DNA of 64,000 nucleotides from Leptotrichia sp. oral taxon 223 (lineage in GTDB: Bacteria; Fusobacteriota; Fusobacteriia; Fusobacteriales; Leptotrichiaceae): positions 620,001 through 684,000 of the forward strand of contig NZ_JABXYU010000001.1 in the NCBI RefSeq assembly GCF_013394795.1, written 5' to 3'. This document shows, in pieces, positions 1 through 9,600 of this stretch; positions within the stretch are counted from its first letter, which is position 1, and every line of letters begins with the position of its first letter. Both the position numbers and the translations under genes were made by a program. Below the pieces are notes generated by a model. The model did not search any database. It was not told the DNA's origin and worked only from the letters and a program-made list of their open reading frames with translations.

Positions 1-78
1 GATTTCCATTTTCTTCCATTTTTTCATTTTCAATTTTTCTTTTCCTGCTTCAATAATACTATCCAATTTTTTTGTCAC
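1..78 (-). CDS. N-terminal fragment of an unknown gene (clipped by window edge)
   Basis: An open frame on the minus strand runs off the left edge. A GTG at 76-78 sits a few bases after a strong GGAGGGGAG ribosome site, so I take it as the start; an in-frame ATG at 121-123 is possible but has no such site. The visible residues (start V/M-TKKLDSIIEAGKEKLK) are lysine-rich and give no family. Too short to assign a function. The gene reads away from the aminotransferase at 261-1481, on the same strand and downstream of it. Confidence 0.35.
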   Translation of the reverse strand, partial: MTKKLDSIIEAGKEKLKMKKWKKMEI

Positions 79-260
79 GAACTCCCCTCCTACATCTATT
101 CTTTCTACAGCATTTCCACTCATCAATCAAAAAGTTGCTCACTTTTTTCATTAATATCTCTCCATCCTTTTTTACAAAATTTTTATTCAAGTAGAAAATT
201 TCATTTTTCTTGTATATTATACCACAATACCCCTAAAAAAGTAAAACATAAAATCAAATT

Positions 261-1481
261 CTATTTACAAAATTTCGGAAATTCAACTTTCAGCACTTCA
301 TAAAGCCTTTCCAGCATTTTTTCCAAATATTTCGTTGGCACAGCCAGATTTACCCTCTCAAATCCATCTCCAGCCTTTCCAAACGTATATCCCTCACTAA
401 AGAATATTTTTACTTTTTTATTCATAAACTCTGCAAGTTCTTTATTTTTAAGTCCCAATGCCCGAAAATCCAGCCATTGTAAATAAGTTCCCTCAATTAA
501 CGGGGCTTTTAAATTGATGAACTTTTCTTCAAAAAATTTATTCACCAATTTCTGATTTTTATCAACTAATAACAAAAATTCATCCAGCCATTCTTCTGCT
601 TCTGTATAAGCCAGTTCACATGCCTTATATGATAATGTTGCAAAAACATGCATCGACATTTTTTCCATTTCAGTCTTGAATTTTTTACGTAGTTTCTCAT
701 TTTTGATAATTATATTTGAGATTCCTGCTCCAGCTAGATTAAAACTCTTTGTAGGGGCAGTACATGTTATTGTAATTTCAGCAAATTTTTCTGACAAAGT
801 CTGAAAAACCGTATGTTTATGCCCAGCCATCACAATATCAAAATGAATCTCATCAGAAATCACAATCAAATTATTCTCAACCGCAATTTTCCCAATTTTT
901 TCCAAATCTTCCCTGCTCCATACGATTCCAAGCGGATTATGAGGACTGCACAAAAGCAATACCTTATTATTTTCATCTCTCGCAAATTCCTCAAATTTTT
1001 CAAAATCAATAGAATACTTGGCTTTCCCATTCTCATTTTTACTTTCAACTAAGCCGCAATCCACTAATTTTCTTTTATTTGAAGTAATCGCGCTATAAAA
1101 CGGATAATAAACAGGCGTAAACGTAATCACACCTTCATTCTCCTTCGCAAAAGCCTTAATCGCAACATATATAGCTGAAACCACTCCAGGAGTACATAAA
1201 ATCCAGTCTTTTTCCACTTTAAAACCGTGCCTTCTCTCCATCCATCCTATAACAGCCTCATAATATTTCGGATAAGTCCCCGAATACCCTAAAACCGCCT
1301 CATCAATATACTTCTTCAGCCCTTCCGTTATCTCAGGAGCAATCTTTAATTCCATGTCCGCCACAGAAAATGGAACAATATCGTCTTCCAGCTCTGGAAG
1401 CACTTCATACATCTGCTCCCATTTGTACGATCCTTGCCCTTTTCTGCTTAGGATTGTTTCAAAATCATATTTTTTTGACAT
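261..1481 (-). CDS. PatB/MalY-family PLP-dependent aminotransferase-fold C-S lyase (cystathionine beta-lyase type)
   Basis: A 406-residue fold-type I PLP enzyme. Visible landmarks are NPLG at 182-185, the SDEIH motif near 209-213 whose Asp contacts the PLP ring nitrogen, and TAPTKSFNLAG near 241-251 with K245 as the probable Schiff-base lysine. The opening (DDIVPFSVADMELK) and the layout match the PatB/MalY group, whose members cleave the C-S bond of cystathionine or cysteine, giving pyruvate, ammonia and a thiol or H2S. The length is normal for the family (about 390-400). Cytoplasmic. It starts at ATG with a GGAAGAAG site. It could also act as a real aminotransferase; the exact substrate cannot be read from sequence. 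Confidence 0.85.
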   Translation of the reverse strand: MSKKYDFETILSRKGQGSYKWEQMYEVLPELEDDIVPFSVADMELKIAPEITEGLKKYIDEAVLGYSGTYPKYYEAVIGWMERRHGFKVEKDWILCTPGVVSAIYVAIKAFAKENEGVITFTPVYYPFYSAITSNKRKLVDCGLVESKNENGKAKYSIDFEKFEEFARDENNKVLLLCSPHNPLGIVWSREDLEKIGKIAVENNLIVISDEIHFDIVMAGHKHTVFQTLSEKFAEITITCTAPTKSFNLAGAGISNIIIKNEKLRKKFKTEMEKMSMHVFATLSYKACELAYTEAEEWLDEFLLLVDKNQKLVNKFFEEKFINLKAPLIEGTYLQWLDFRALGLKNKELAEFMNKKVKIFFSEGYTFGKAGDGFERVNLAVPTKYLEKMLERLYEVLKVEFPKFCK

Positions 1482-1514
1482 TTTTTCACTTCTTCCTTTT
1501 TCAACAAATTTATA

Positions 1515-2261
1515 CTAAATTTTCAGTTTTTCCTGTAACTTTTCAATTTTATAATATTCATTTAGAAATATTGGTATTGATGGATAAATTTTTACTTTAT
1601 TTTTACTTTTTAGTAATTCATTTTGAAATTTCAATATTTTATTTTTTTCTACATCTTTAAATTTCATTTCTAATATGTTTTCTGAATTATTAATATAAAA
1701 TTTTATAATTTCCTTATATTGTGATTTAAGAGCCGTCATTCCCATGTTTCCAGTTTCATTTTTTATTTTCTTTTTAAAAACCTTAAAATCCTCCAACTTT
1801 TCTTCAAAGTTATTTTTTTCATAAATATAATTGCAACCAATAGGCTTATGATACGCTTCTATCATTGGAAAACTTAAATATAATTTACCATTCTCGGTTT
1901 CATTTTCAAAAAAACTGTTTATTTCCGATATTTCATTTATTCTTTCATATATTTTTTCAATATTTTTATATTCTTCATTTAATTTTGAATGTAAATCATA
2001 ATCAAAAAATAAATATACATAAGATATTTCACTTGCTTTAAATTCTTTACTGATTTTATCTGAATATTTGTATTTTATATATCTGATAACGTCTATATTT
2101 TCATCATACTTTTCTTTAATATCTTTATAAAAAGCATAAATTGTTCCAATTTTTGCCCAAATAGCTTCCCCTTTTATTTGAAATTCATTTATTATATGCT
2201 CTATAAGTTTTTTATCAGGATCTTTCCCTTCCGTAAGCATCAAAATTTTACTCATATTCAA
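1515..2261 (-). CDS. TOPRIM/RloB-like partner protein of the adjacent AAA ATPase (putative defence effector)
   Basis: A 248-residue protein whose start overlaps the end of the upstream ATPase gene by 14 bases, so the two are very probably translated together. The N-terminus (KILMLTEGKDPDKKLIEHII) has the hydrophobic strand plus Glu-Gly of a TOPRIM-like domain. A second strand ends in acidic residues (VYLFFDYDLH), and a later FPMIEAYHKP segment resembles the conserved part of RloB, DUF4435 and related nuclease partners. Such proteins pair with AAA/OLD-type ATPases in PARIS, RloAB, AbiL-like and Gabija-like phage defence. Family assignment is by motif reading only and I cannot say which system it belongs to. 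The second half is lysine- and isoleucine-rich without a clear domain. Confidence 0.55.
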   Translation of the reverse strand: MNMSKILMLTEGKDPDKKLIEHIINEFQIKGEAIWAKIGTIYAFYKDIKEKYDENIDVIRYIKYKYSDKISKEFKASEISYVYLFFDYDLHSKLNEEYKNIEKIYERINEISEINSFFENETENGKLYLSFPMIEAYHKPIGCNYIYEKNNFEEKLEDFKVFKKKIKNETGNMGMTALKSQYKEIIKFYINNSENILEMKFKDVEKNKILKFQNELLKSKNKVKIYPSIPIFLNEYYKIEKLQEKLKI

Positions 2262-3369
2262 ATACCTCTGTACGATACATTTTTTCTATATTGTGGTATT
2301 CCTCTATTTTTTTATCAGTAATTTCTGAAAATTGTTTAATTTTACCTTTATCATTTAAAACAAAATAACAGTCTGGACGTAAAATTTCATTATCTATCAA
2401 ACTTGTCGAATGTGAAGATAATGCTACTTGTTCTATATTGTCATTTGAAAATAATCTTTCAAGTATGAATTTTGATAATGAATAATGAAAATAGGCATCA
2501 AACTCATCTATAAATAAAAAACTTACGTTTTTTATAGAAATTTCCATCCAAAAAAATAACAATGCCAAAATTTTAGTTCCACTTGAAGCAATTTTATAAA
2601 AATCCACTTGTTTTCCTGACTTAAACTCTATCAGTATTCTATCCTCATTTTGTACTAATTTTTGCTTTATTCCAGCTTCTTCTAAAAATTTCTCAAATTC
2701 TTTAACTTTATTTAAATCTATTATCCCTTTTAATATTTTCTCACTTCCATTACTATAACCCATATAAGTATTTCCTTCCTGCAAGGAACGAATCCATAAC
2801 ATATTGTCAATGAAATCAAAAAATTTATATAATGCCTTTTCTTTTATAAGCAAGATATTTCCTTTAATATACTTTACTAACGATATTTTTTCAAATTCAT
2901 TAACAGACAAATCTTTGTTAAAATTTTCAAAATTTTTAACATAATCTTCTATTTCAATTTTTACTATTTTTTTATTTTTGTTATACTCAATGCACAATTT
3001 ATCATTTATATAAAGTTTTTCTTCTACTATTGTTTCACTATCAATTTTTTTATATTCATACTTTACCTTCTCACTATCAAATTGAAAAATGTAGCAAAAA
3101 AAAGCATTATCTTTATTGCTTAAATTATAATTTAAATAATTTTTGTATTCATTAAGTCTTTTCTCTTTATCTGTTAAATGGTTAATAATATCAAAAATTG
3201 CAAGCCCGACATTTGATTTACCACTTCCATTTTTTCCCAATATCAACATTTTAGAAATTATATTATTTTCTATTATATTTTCTTTAAAATTATAATTTCC
3301 AATATTTCCAAAATCCAATGTAATATTTTCAAAATTCTTAAAATTTTGAACTGTGAATGTTTTTAACAT
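2248..3369 (-). CDS. AAA ATPase of the SMC/ABC-like AAA_15/AAA_21 group (putative defence ATPase)
   Basis: A 373-residue ATPase. It opens with FTVQNFKNFENITLDF, typical of RecF/OLD-like heads. Walker A is GKNGSGKS at 45-52, an ABC-like signature is ASSGTKIL at 261-268, Walker B is FLFIDEFD near 284-291, and an H-loop is LSSHSTS near 318-323. The inserted middle (about 70-250) is much shorter than an SMC coiled coil. This layout matches the ATPases of phage-defence pairs (AriA of PARIS, RloA, AbiLi, Septu PtuA). It is followed with a 14-base overlap by the TOPRIM-like gene, which supports a two-protein complex. ATG start with a GGAGGGAAG site 5-7 bases upstream. A chromosomal housekeeping role is not excluded. 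Confidence 0.7.
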   Translation of the reverse strand: MLKTFTVQNFKNFENITLDFGNIGNYNFKENIIENNIISKMLILGKNGSGKSNVGLAIFDIINHLTDKEKRLNEYKNYLNYNLSNKDNAFFCYIFQFDSEKVKYEYKKIDSETIVEEKLYINDKLCIEYNKNKKIVKIEIEDYVKNFENFNKDLSVNEFEKISLVKYIKGNILLIKEKALYKFFDFIDNMLWIRSLQEGNTYMGYSNGSEKILKGIIDLNKVKEFEKFLEEAGIKQKLVQNEDRILIEFKSGKQVDFYKIASSGTKILALLFFWMEISIKNVSFLFIDEFDAYFHYSLSKFILERLFSNDNIEQVALSSHSTSLIDNEILRPDCYFVLNDKGKIKQFSEITDKKIEEYHNIEKMYRTEVFEYE

Positions 3370-3405
3370 CTTCCCTCCTTACATCCCTTTTTAAAATTTT
3401 TTCCT

Positions 3406-3900
3406 CTACTCATGCTCCTTACAGCTCATCTCCTCAACTACAAGTTTAAACACACAAACTGCTTTCAACATTCGTTCATCAAACTCCCATTCTGTTTTTC
3501 CAGTATTATGTTTCATCAGTTCCAGCAATGCCTTCACTTTTTCCTGCGAATCTTCAATAATCTCAACTTTTCCATTTCCGATTACACTTTGAAATCTAGC
3601 GGTATAATTGCAGGCTTTATCGCCTTTTGTGTAAATTTCGTGATTTGTGTCAAGTTCAAAGCCTGCATGACTGTTTTTTCTTATTATATCGAGTTTTCGT
3701 CCTGTTCTCGCACCGTGAAAGTAAAATGTATAGTTTCCATTTTCTTCGGTGAAGCCAAAATTTAATGGAACAATATACACCTTTCCGTTATCGTTTAAGC
3801 CAAGACGGCAACAGTCACAGGCTTTTATAATTTCTTTTATTTTTTCGTTGTCTGTAATTTCTCTGTCCCGTCTTCGCATTTTTACCTTTTTATTTTCCAT
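3406..3900 (-). CDS. Pyridoxamine 5'-phosphate oxidase-like FMN-binding split-barrel protein (NimA-like)
   Basis: A 164-residue single-domain protein. The opening MRRRDREITDNEKIKEII, then CCRLGLNDNGKVYIVPLNFGF and FHGARTGRKLDIIRKN, are the usual landmarks of the NimA/PPOX-like flavin split barrel found in many anaerobes. Members bind FMN, and some reduce nitroimidazoles or other small molecules. The substrate of this one is unknown. The length is normal (about 150-165). It stands alone between the ATPase pair and fhs, all on the minus strand, and may be read from the fhs transcript because no clear terminator is seen between them. Confidence 0.75.
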   Translation of the reverse strand: MENKKVKMRRRDREITDNEKIKEIIKACDCCRLGLNDNGKVYIVPLNFGFTEENGNYTFYFHGARTGRKLDIIRKNSHAGFELDTNHEIYTKGDKACNYTARFQSVIGNGKVEIIEDSQEKVKALLELMKHNTGKTEWEFDERMLKAVCVFKLVVEEMSCKEHE

Positions 3901-3939
3901 TTTTATATTTTTCCATTCTATTATATCTGTATATTAAAT

Positions 3940-5610
3940 TTAAAATAATCCTGAAATTACCCCATTTTCATCAATGTCAATTAACTCTGCCGCTGGCTTT
4001 CTAGGCAACCCCGGCATATCGATGATTTCTCCAGCCATTGCTACTAAGAATCCTGCTCCAGCTGATAATCTTACTTCATTGATTGTAATTATGAAGCCTG
4101 TTGGACGTCCTAGCAGATTTGGGTTATCTGATAATGATTTTTGTGTTTTTGAGATACATATTGGCAATTTATCATAGCCATTTTCTACATATTTTTTAAT
4201 ATTATTAAGTGCTTTTGGTGCAAAATTCACTCCATCTGCTCCGTAAATTTCTTTTGCGATTTTTTCTATTTTTTCCTGAATTGACAAGTTTAAATCATAA
4301 AGTGGAGTGTATTTTTTATCTGATTTTTCATTCTTTTCAATGGCGTTCATAACTTTTTCCACAAGCTCTTTTCCACCTTCTCCACCTTTTTCCCAGATTT
4401 CGCAGTTGGCAACTTCCACGTCCATTTTTGCACAGAAGTCTTTTATCACTTGAATTTCAGCGTCAGTATCAGTTATAAATTTGTTAATTGCCACAACAAC
4501 TGGCAAATTGTACTTTTGCATGCTTTCAATATGTTTTTCAAGGTTTACAAGTCCTTTTGTCAATGTTTCAATATTTTCCGACTTCAAATCCTTGTCTCCG
4601 CCGTGATGCTTCAATGCACGAACTGTCGCAACGATTACAATAACATTTGGCTCCAAGTTCCCAAGCCTAGCTTTTATATCCAAAAATTTCTCAGCTCCCA
4701 AATCAGCCGCAAATCCAGCTTCCGTAACCACATAATCCGACAATTTCAAAGCCATTTTTGTAGCCAGCAACGAATTACATCCATGTGCAATATTCGCAAA
4801 AGGTCCACCGTGAATAAATACAGGAGTGTTTTCTAAAGTCTGTACCAAATTAGGCTTTATTGCATCTTTTAGCAATGCAGCTACTGCCCCTTGAATATTA
4901 AGCTGCTTAACTTTAAGCATTTCCCCTTTTCTGTCATATGCAAAAACTATTTCGCCAATTCTTTCCTTCAAATCGGTAATAGAGTCAGCAAGACAGAAAA
5001 TCGCCATAATTTCCGAAGCAACCGTTATTTGAAACGAATTTTCACGAGGCACGCCATTCACTTTTGGTCCAAGCCCAACGACAATGCTTCTTAAATTTCT
5101 GTCATTCATATCAAGCACACGTTTAAAAGTAATATTATTCACATCAATATCAAGTTCATTTCCAAAATGTATATGATTGTCAATGCACGCAGAAATCAAG
5201 TTATGTGCAGCTGAAATTGCGTGAATATCCCCCGTAAAATGCAAGTTTATCTCTTCCATAGGTACTACTTGCGACATTCCGCCACCAGCAGCTCCACCTT
5301 TCATCCCAAACACAGGCCCCAAAGACGGCTCCCTAAGTGCGGCAATCGACTTATACCCAAACTTGTTCAACGCCTGAGTCAATCCAACAGTAACAGTGGA
5401 CTTTCCTTCCCCTGGAGGCGTAGGAGTAACAGCCGTCATCAAAATCAATTTCCCATCTTTTTTCCCTGCATTTCTTTTTAGCACTTCCAAACTAACTTTA
5501 GCCTTATATTTCCCATAAGGCTCAAAATCATCCTCCATAAGCCCAATACTTTCTGCAATCTCACCGATTTTTTTCAATTTCGCATTTTGAGCAATTTCAA
5601 TATCCGTCAT
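3940..5610 (-). CDS. fhs: Formate--tetrahydrofolate ligase
   Basis: A 556-residue enzyme that joins formate to tetrahydrofolate using ATP, giving 10-formyl-THF for purine and fMet-tRNA synthesis. The ATP loop TPPGEGKST lies at 64-72 and the length matches the family (about 555-560). Conserved stretches such as [18 protein letters not shown] and [12 protein letters not shown]-like sequence are present. The start ATG follows AGGAGG by 8 bases. Upstream is a leader of about 200 bases with a consensus promoter (5822-5850) and a terminator-like hairpin ending about 35 bases before the start codon, so expression is probably set by early termination (see the leader entry). No folD or purine genes are nearby. 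Confidence 0.97.
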   Translation of the reverse strand: MTDIEIAQNAKLKKIGEIAESIGLMEDDFEPYGKYKAKVSLEVLKRNAGKKDGKLILMTAVTPTPPGEGKSTVTVGLTQALNKFGYKSIAALREPSLGPVFGMKGGAAGGGMSQVVPMEEINLHFTGDIHAISAAHNLISACIDNHIHFGNELDIDVNNITFKRVLDMNDRNLRSIVVGLGPKVNGVPRENSFQITVASEIMAIFCLADSITDLKERIGEIVFAYDRKGEMLKVKQLNIQGAVAALLKDAIKPNLVQTLENTPVFIHGGPFANIAHGCNSLLATKMALKLSDYVVTEAGFAADLGAEKFLDIKARLGNLEPNVIVIVATVRALKHHGGDKDLKSENIETLTKGLVNLEKHIESMQKYNLPVVVAINKFITDTDAEIQVIKDFCAKMDVEVANCEIWEKGGEGGKELVEKVMNAIEKNEKSDKKYTPLYDLNLSIQEKIEKIAKEIYGADGVNFAPKALNNIKKYVENGYDKLPICISKTQKSLSDNPNLLGRPTGFIITINEVRLSAGAGFLVAMAGEIIDMPGLPRKPAAELIDIDENGVISGLF

Positions 5611-5644
5611 CCTAACATCCTCCTGTATTTTTTATTATTTATAT

Positions 5645-5758
5645 AAAAATCGAAAAAGCCATAAATTAGTAACTAAAAGACTTTTCCGATATTCATTTAT
5701 AATTTGTTCATTTTTTATAATTTTTTCTTTAGAAATTCATATTAGTTACTAATTTCTA
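5645..5758 (-). promoter_or_regulatory. Candidate transcription attenuator in the fhs leader
   Basis: Read on the minus strand, the leader first gives TAGAAATT/AATTTCTA (5751-5758 with 5730-5737), an 8-bp hairpin. Then comes a terminator-like hairpin with arms CGGAAAAGTC (5679-5688) and GGCTTTTTCG (5651-5660), which pair over all 10 positions if G-U is allowed, followed by ATTTTT. The 18-base loop of that hairpin holds TTAGTTACTAATTT, a perfect 14-base complement of AAATTAGTAACTAA (5742-5755), which lies partly inside the first hairpin. The two arrangements exclude each other, the usual design of an attenuator or riboswitch. I recognise no known aptamer (not the ZTP or THF motifs). Confidence 0.5.
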
Positions 5759-5821
5759 CAAGTGAGTCTCTTTCCCTAAATTAACCTACAATTCTAATTA
5801 ACATCATCTTCTCATAAATAC

Positions 5822-5850
5822 ATCATATTATATCTTTTTATAATTGTCAA
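5822..5850 (-). promoter_or_regulatory. Sigma70-type promoter for fhs
   Basis: On the minus strand TTGACA (5845-5850) is separated by 17 bases from TATGAT (5822-5827). This puts the transcript start near 5815 and gives a leader of about 205 bases before fhs. Direct match to the consensus; no experiment behind it. Confidence 0.65.
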
Positions 5851-5991
5851 TATTTTTAACAGTAATTCGTCTTTTTCATTTTTTTAAAAAACTGTTTTTA
5901 CAAGGATAAATATGAGACTTAATCTTCAATTTTGGAAGAATGCAAGATAATAAAGAATCAAGATTTAATATTAGATTGTTTTATTTAATAT

Positions 5992-6160
5992 CAGTTTTTA
6001 CTATTTTTACTGTTTTCTTTCTTTTTTTCGCAGGATTGCTCATTGCCGCAAATCCTGCACCTATGGCTAGACTACGACTTTTATTTGCCCAACTCCGAAA
6101 CTCCTCCTTTCAGTCGTCAAACAGTCGTAGCTGAACAAATAAAAGCTCCGTCGATTTATT
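5992..6160 (+). repeat. Modular palindromic repeat, family 1, copy A
   Basis: One of three related elements in this window (others 6231-6433 and 11371-11600). Read on the plus strand it holds a hydrophobic peptide-like stretch (VFTIFTVFFLFFAGLLIAAN), then CTATGGCTAGACTACGAC, then a large imperfect hairpin with arms 6078-6097 and 6126-6145 (CTTTTATTTGCCCAACTCCG against CGTAGCTGAACAAATAAAAG), and ends in GCTCCGTCG. It lacks a block of about 58 bases that copies B and C carry between the peptide and the CTATGG segment. It faces copy B head to head. The gap from the fhs promoter (5850) to polC (6627) otherwise holds only family 2 repeats. Confidence 0.75.
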
Positions 6161-6165
6161 AAAAC

Positions 6166-6230
6166 AAAAAAGTTATATTTTAAAATAATTAAAATATAAT
6201 TTTCATTTTTCAAACAGATTTTAGTATAAA
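6166..6230 (+). repeat. Family 2 intergenic repeat (partial), ending in TTTAGTAT
   Basis: The stretch AAAATATAATTTTCATTTTTC then AAACAGATTTTAGTATAA matches the right end of a second dispersed repeat found at 6487-6553, 23403-23514, 50646-50739 and 58152-58276. Here it fills the gap between copies A and B of family 1. Similarity was judged by eye in AT-rich sequence. Confidence 0.45.
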
Positions 6231-6433
6231 TAATCCGTCGGAGCATTTTTCTGTGCTGGCAAAACTGTCTGAGCATAGCGAGTTTTTTGTCAGTGCAGAA
6301 AAATGTCGTAGACTAGCCATAGGTTATTGCGTAGCAATCTTGCCACAATTTTGATTATTAGGATAAACCTTTACTGCAAGATAAGGTTTTGAGGCAATGA
6401 GCAATCCTACGAAAATAAAAAGAAAAAACATAA
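6231..6433 (-). repeat. Modular palindromic repeat, family 1, copy B
   Basis: Same outer parts as copies A and C (CCGTCGGAGC at one end, GTCGTAGACTAGCCATAGG after the hairpin), but the hairpin arms are of different sequence: 6244-6266 (CATTTTTCTGTGCTGGCAAA-type) against 6281-6305, still complementary. The apex is GTCTGAGCATAGCG. The block TTGCGTAGCAATCTTGCCAC to GCAAGATAAGG is present. On the minus strand a short frame from an ATG gives MFFLFIFVGLLIASKPYLAV and stops after KIATQ; a one-base insertion relative to copy C puts the rest out of frame. Confidence 0.75.
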
Positions 6434-6486
6434 TAATATGAAAAAATATTTATTAATCAAAATATCTAAAAAATAATTTAATGATT

Positions 6487-6553
6487 ATGAATTAGCTATT
6501 AAACAACCCTATTATAAAAATTTATTCCTATTTTTAAACGGGGTTTAGTATAA
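6487..6553 (+). repeat. Family 2 intergenic repeat, right half
   Basis: ATGAATTAGCTATTAAACAA followed by CCTATTTTTAAACGGGGTTTAGTATAA lines up with the right half of the copies at 50646-50739 and 58152-58276. It lies about 75 bases downstream of the polC stop codon. Boundaries are approximate. Confidence 0.45.
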
Positions 6554-6626
6554 CATATTTTATGCTTAAAAAATATAGATTAAAATGTTGTCAATATTGA
6601 AAACAAAATTGATTTTGTATTATTTT

Positions 6627-9600
6627 CTAAAATAATGTCTGCTGATTTGTTGCTGACAAATCCTTTAAACATCCATATTCTTTCATCAGTTCCACAATCG
6701 TTTTATTCAATTTTGTACGTTTTACTAAATCTTCGATTGATAAAAAGTCAACTTTTCGTTCAGAAACGATATTTTCAGCAACAGCTTCTCCTAGTCCATC
6801 CATTGCGATTAATGGCATTCTGATTTTGCCGTCCTGTATTGTGAAAAGTTTTGCTTCTGATTTATAAATGTCAATTTGTTCCAGTTCGATTTTACGGTAA
6901 TGCATTTCAATCAAAATTTCATATAGAAATAATTCTTGCTTTTCTTTAGCGTTTAAGTTTCCTTTTCTGTCCATTTCCATTTTTGCACGTTTCAATTCTT
7001 CTACTGGTCTGAACATTGTTGTCATTTTAAAATCTCCGACTTTTCTATTTAGGAAAGCTGTGTAAAATTCTATTGGATAATGCACTTTAAAATAAGCGAT
7101 TCTTACTGCCATCATTACATAAGCCACCGCATGCCCTTTTGGGAACATATATTTTATTTTTTCGCATGAATCAATGTACCACTGCTCTACACCGTGTTCT
7201 TTCATCGTTTTAGAATATTCCTGCCACTTTTCACGATTTTTGGTAGGCTGTCCTTTTCTTACAAATTCCATTATGGAAAAGGCTAATGATTTATCTAGTC
7301 CATCGTCAATCAGCTTATTCATAATGTCATCCCGCACTGTGATAATCTGACTCAAGGTTGCAATTCCACTTCTTACATAATCCTGTGCATTATTCAGCCA
7401 AACGTCCGTTCCGTGTGAAAGTCCAGAAATTCTGACTAATTCCGCAAAAGTTTTTGGACGTGTGTCAACTAACATCTGTTTTACGAAAGATGTACCAAAT
7501 TCGGGTATTCCTGATGTACCTGTCGGCGAGCCGATTTCATCGGGAGTTACACCAAGTACTTCTGTACCGCTGAATAAACTCATTACTTCCTTATCATCAA
7601 GCGGAATCGTATAAATATCAACACCTGTCAAATCCTGTAAAATTCTAAGCGTTGTCGGATCGTCGTGTCCCAGTATATCCAGTTTTACAAGCTGTTCGTC
7701 CATTACGTGATAATCAAAATGGGTTGTCTTGGAAGCTGATTTCATATCGTTTGCTGGACGCTGGATTGGGCAAAAATCGTAAATTGACTTGTCCTTTGGA
7801 ACGACTATCATTCCACCAGGATGCTGTCCAGTAGTTTTTCTAGCCCCTTCACAGCCTTTTGCGATTCTCATAACTTCTGCTTTTCTTTCCTTTATTTCAG
7901 GCGTTCCTTCCACTTCTTCAAGATACTTTTTCACATACCCAAAAGCATTCTTTTCAGCAAGCGTAGAAATCGTTCCAGCACGAAAGACATTGTCACTTCC
8001 AAACAGCTCTTCCGTATATTTATGAATTTCCCCTTGATATTCCCCAGAAAAGTTCAAATCAATATCTGGTACCTTATCTCCATTAAATCCCATAAACACT
8101 TCAAACGGGATTGCATGTCCATCTTTTATATATTTTGTACCACATTCTGGACAAGTTTTGTCAGGATAGTCAACTCCACTTCCTTCCTCATTCATAAATT
8201 CCGTATGCTTACATTTTGGACATCTGTAATGTGGATAAAGTCCATTTACTTCGGTAATTCCCATAAGATAGGCAACTATTGAAGATCCTACCGAACCACG
8301 TGAACCTACAAGATAACCTGCGTCCACCGATTTATGCACAAGTTTCTGTGCAATCAGATAAAGCACCGCAAATCCATTTTGAATAATCGAATTAAGCTCC
8401 TTTTCCACTCTTTCCTTCAGGCTTTCATCAATATTTTCCCCATAAAGTTCCTCAAGTTTCTTATAAGTCATTTCCCTTACTTCATCTTCTGCCCCATCAA
8501 TTTTTGGCGGATAGAATCCAGTTGGAATTGGACGCACCTGTTCTATTATATCGCTAATTTTATGGGTATTTTCGACAACGACTTCCTGAGCCACTTCTTC
8601 TCCCAGATAATCAAACGCCTCCAACATTTCTTCGGTAGTTTTAAAATACAATTTTCTATCAAAAAACTCATATCCTCTCACTCCTTCCGAAGTTTCAGTT
8701 TTCCACATCATTCCACTTCCCAAAAGAAGAACATTCCTGTTAATCGCTTCACGCTCTTCAAGATAATGTGCATCCCCTGTGGCAACTACAATTTTATTCT
8801 GACTTTTTCCAAGTTCGTAAAAATACTTGTTCATTTCCTTTATTATATCGTAACTTTCAATTTCCTTGCTCGTTCTTTCCACCATGTCAGCATAGTTTGT
8901 ATGTGGATGAATCTCGATATAATCATAAAATCTCGCTTTTTCCTCAATGTCATCTTTTTCCGCCCCACGTAAATAAAGATTTACAAGTTCTCCCTTATTT
9001 CTTTCAGAAGCCGAAGCAGAACTTGCAATTAGTAGATTTTTCCTCATGCTGTTTAACAAAGTTTTTGGTATTCTAGGTCTTCTCATTCCAAAAAATTCTA
9101 TGTTGGAACGTGATACAAGCTCGTATAGGTCACGAAGCCCAGCCTGATTTTTTACCAAAATCATCGTGTTCAATGTTTCAGAATTTTGAATATTTGGCTG
9201 TAAATCCGTATTAATCTCAATCAATTTCAAAATCCCTTTACTTAAAATCATATTTAAAAATTTCTGAAAAACTTCCGCAGTAGCCTTTGCATCATCAACA
9301 GCCCTATGGTGTGTTTCAAGCGTAATTCCAAAATATTTTACCAAATTAGCAAGTCCATATCCTCTCAAATCTGGAAGCAATGTTCTAGCCAAAGGCAATG
9401 TATCAATCACGCTCGGAGAATACTCAAGTCCTTGCTCTATAGTTTTTTGCTTGATAAATCCCACGTCAAATTTCGCATTGTGGGCAACTACCGTTGTATC
9501 AGTACAAAATTCTAGAAATCTTGGCAGTACAGTTTCTATTTTTTCAGCATTTGCAACCATTTCATCAGTAATCGTTGTAAGCTCTGTTATTTTTGGCGGA

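Noticed and set aside
5611-5820. ZTP (pfl) or THF riboswitch before fhs
   Set aside because: Neither the conserved ZTP core nor the THF junction words are visible; only the attenuator-like pairing is supported.
5940-6134. Open frame of 64 codons with a hydrophobic start
   Set aside because: It lies across repeat copy A, and its second half is in a different frame from the one conserved in copy C. I describe it under the repeat and not as a gene.
6067-6276. Minus-strand open frame of 69 codons
   Set aside because: It runs across the hairpin of copy A and the head of copy B and is explained by the repeats.
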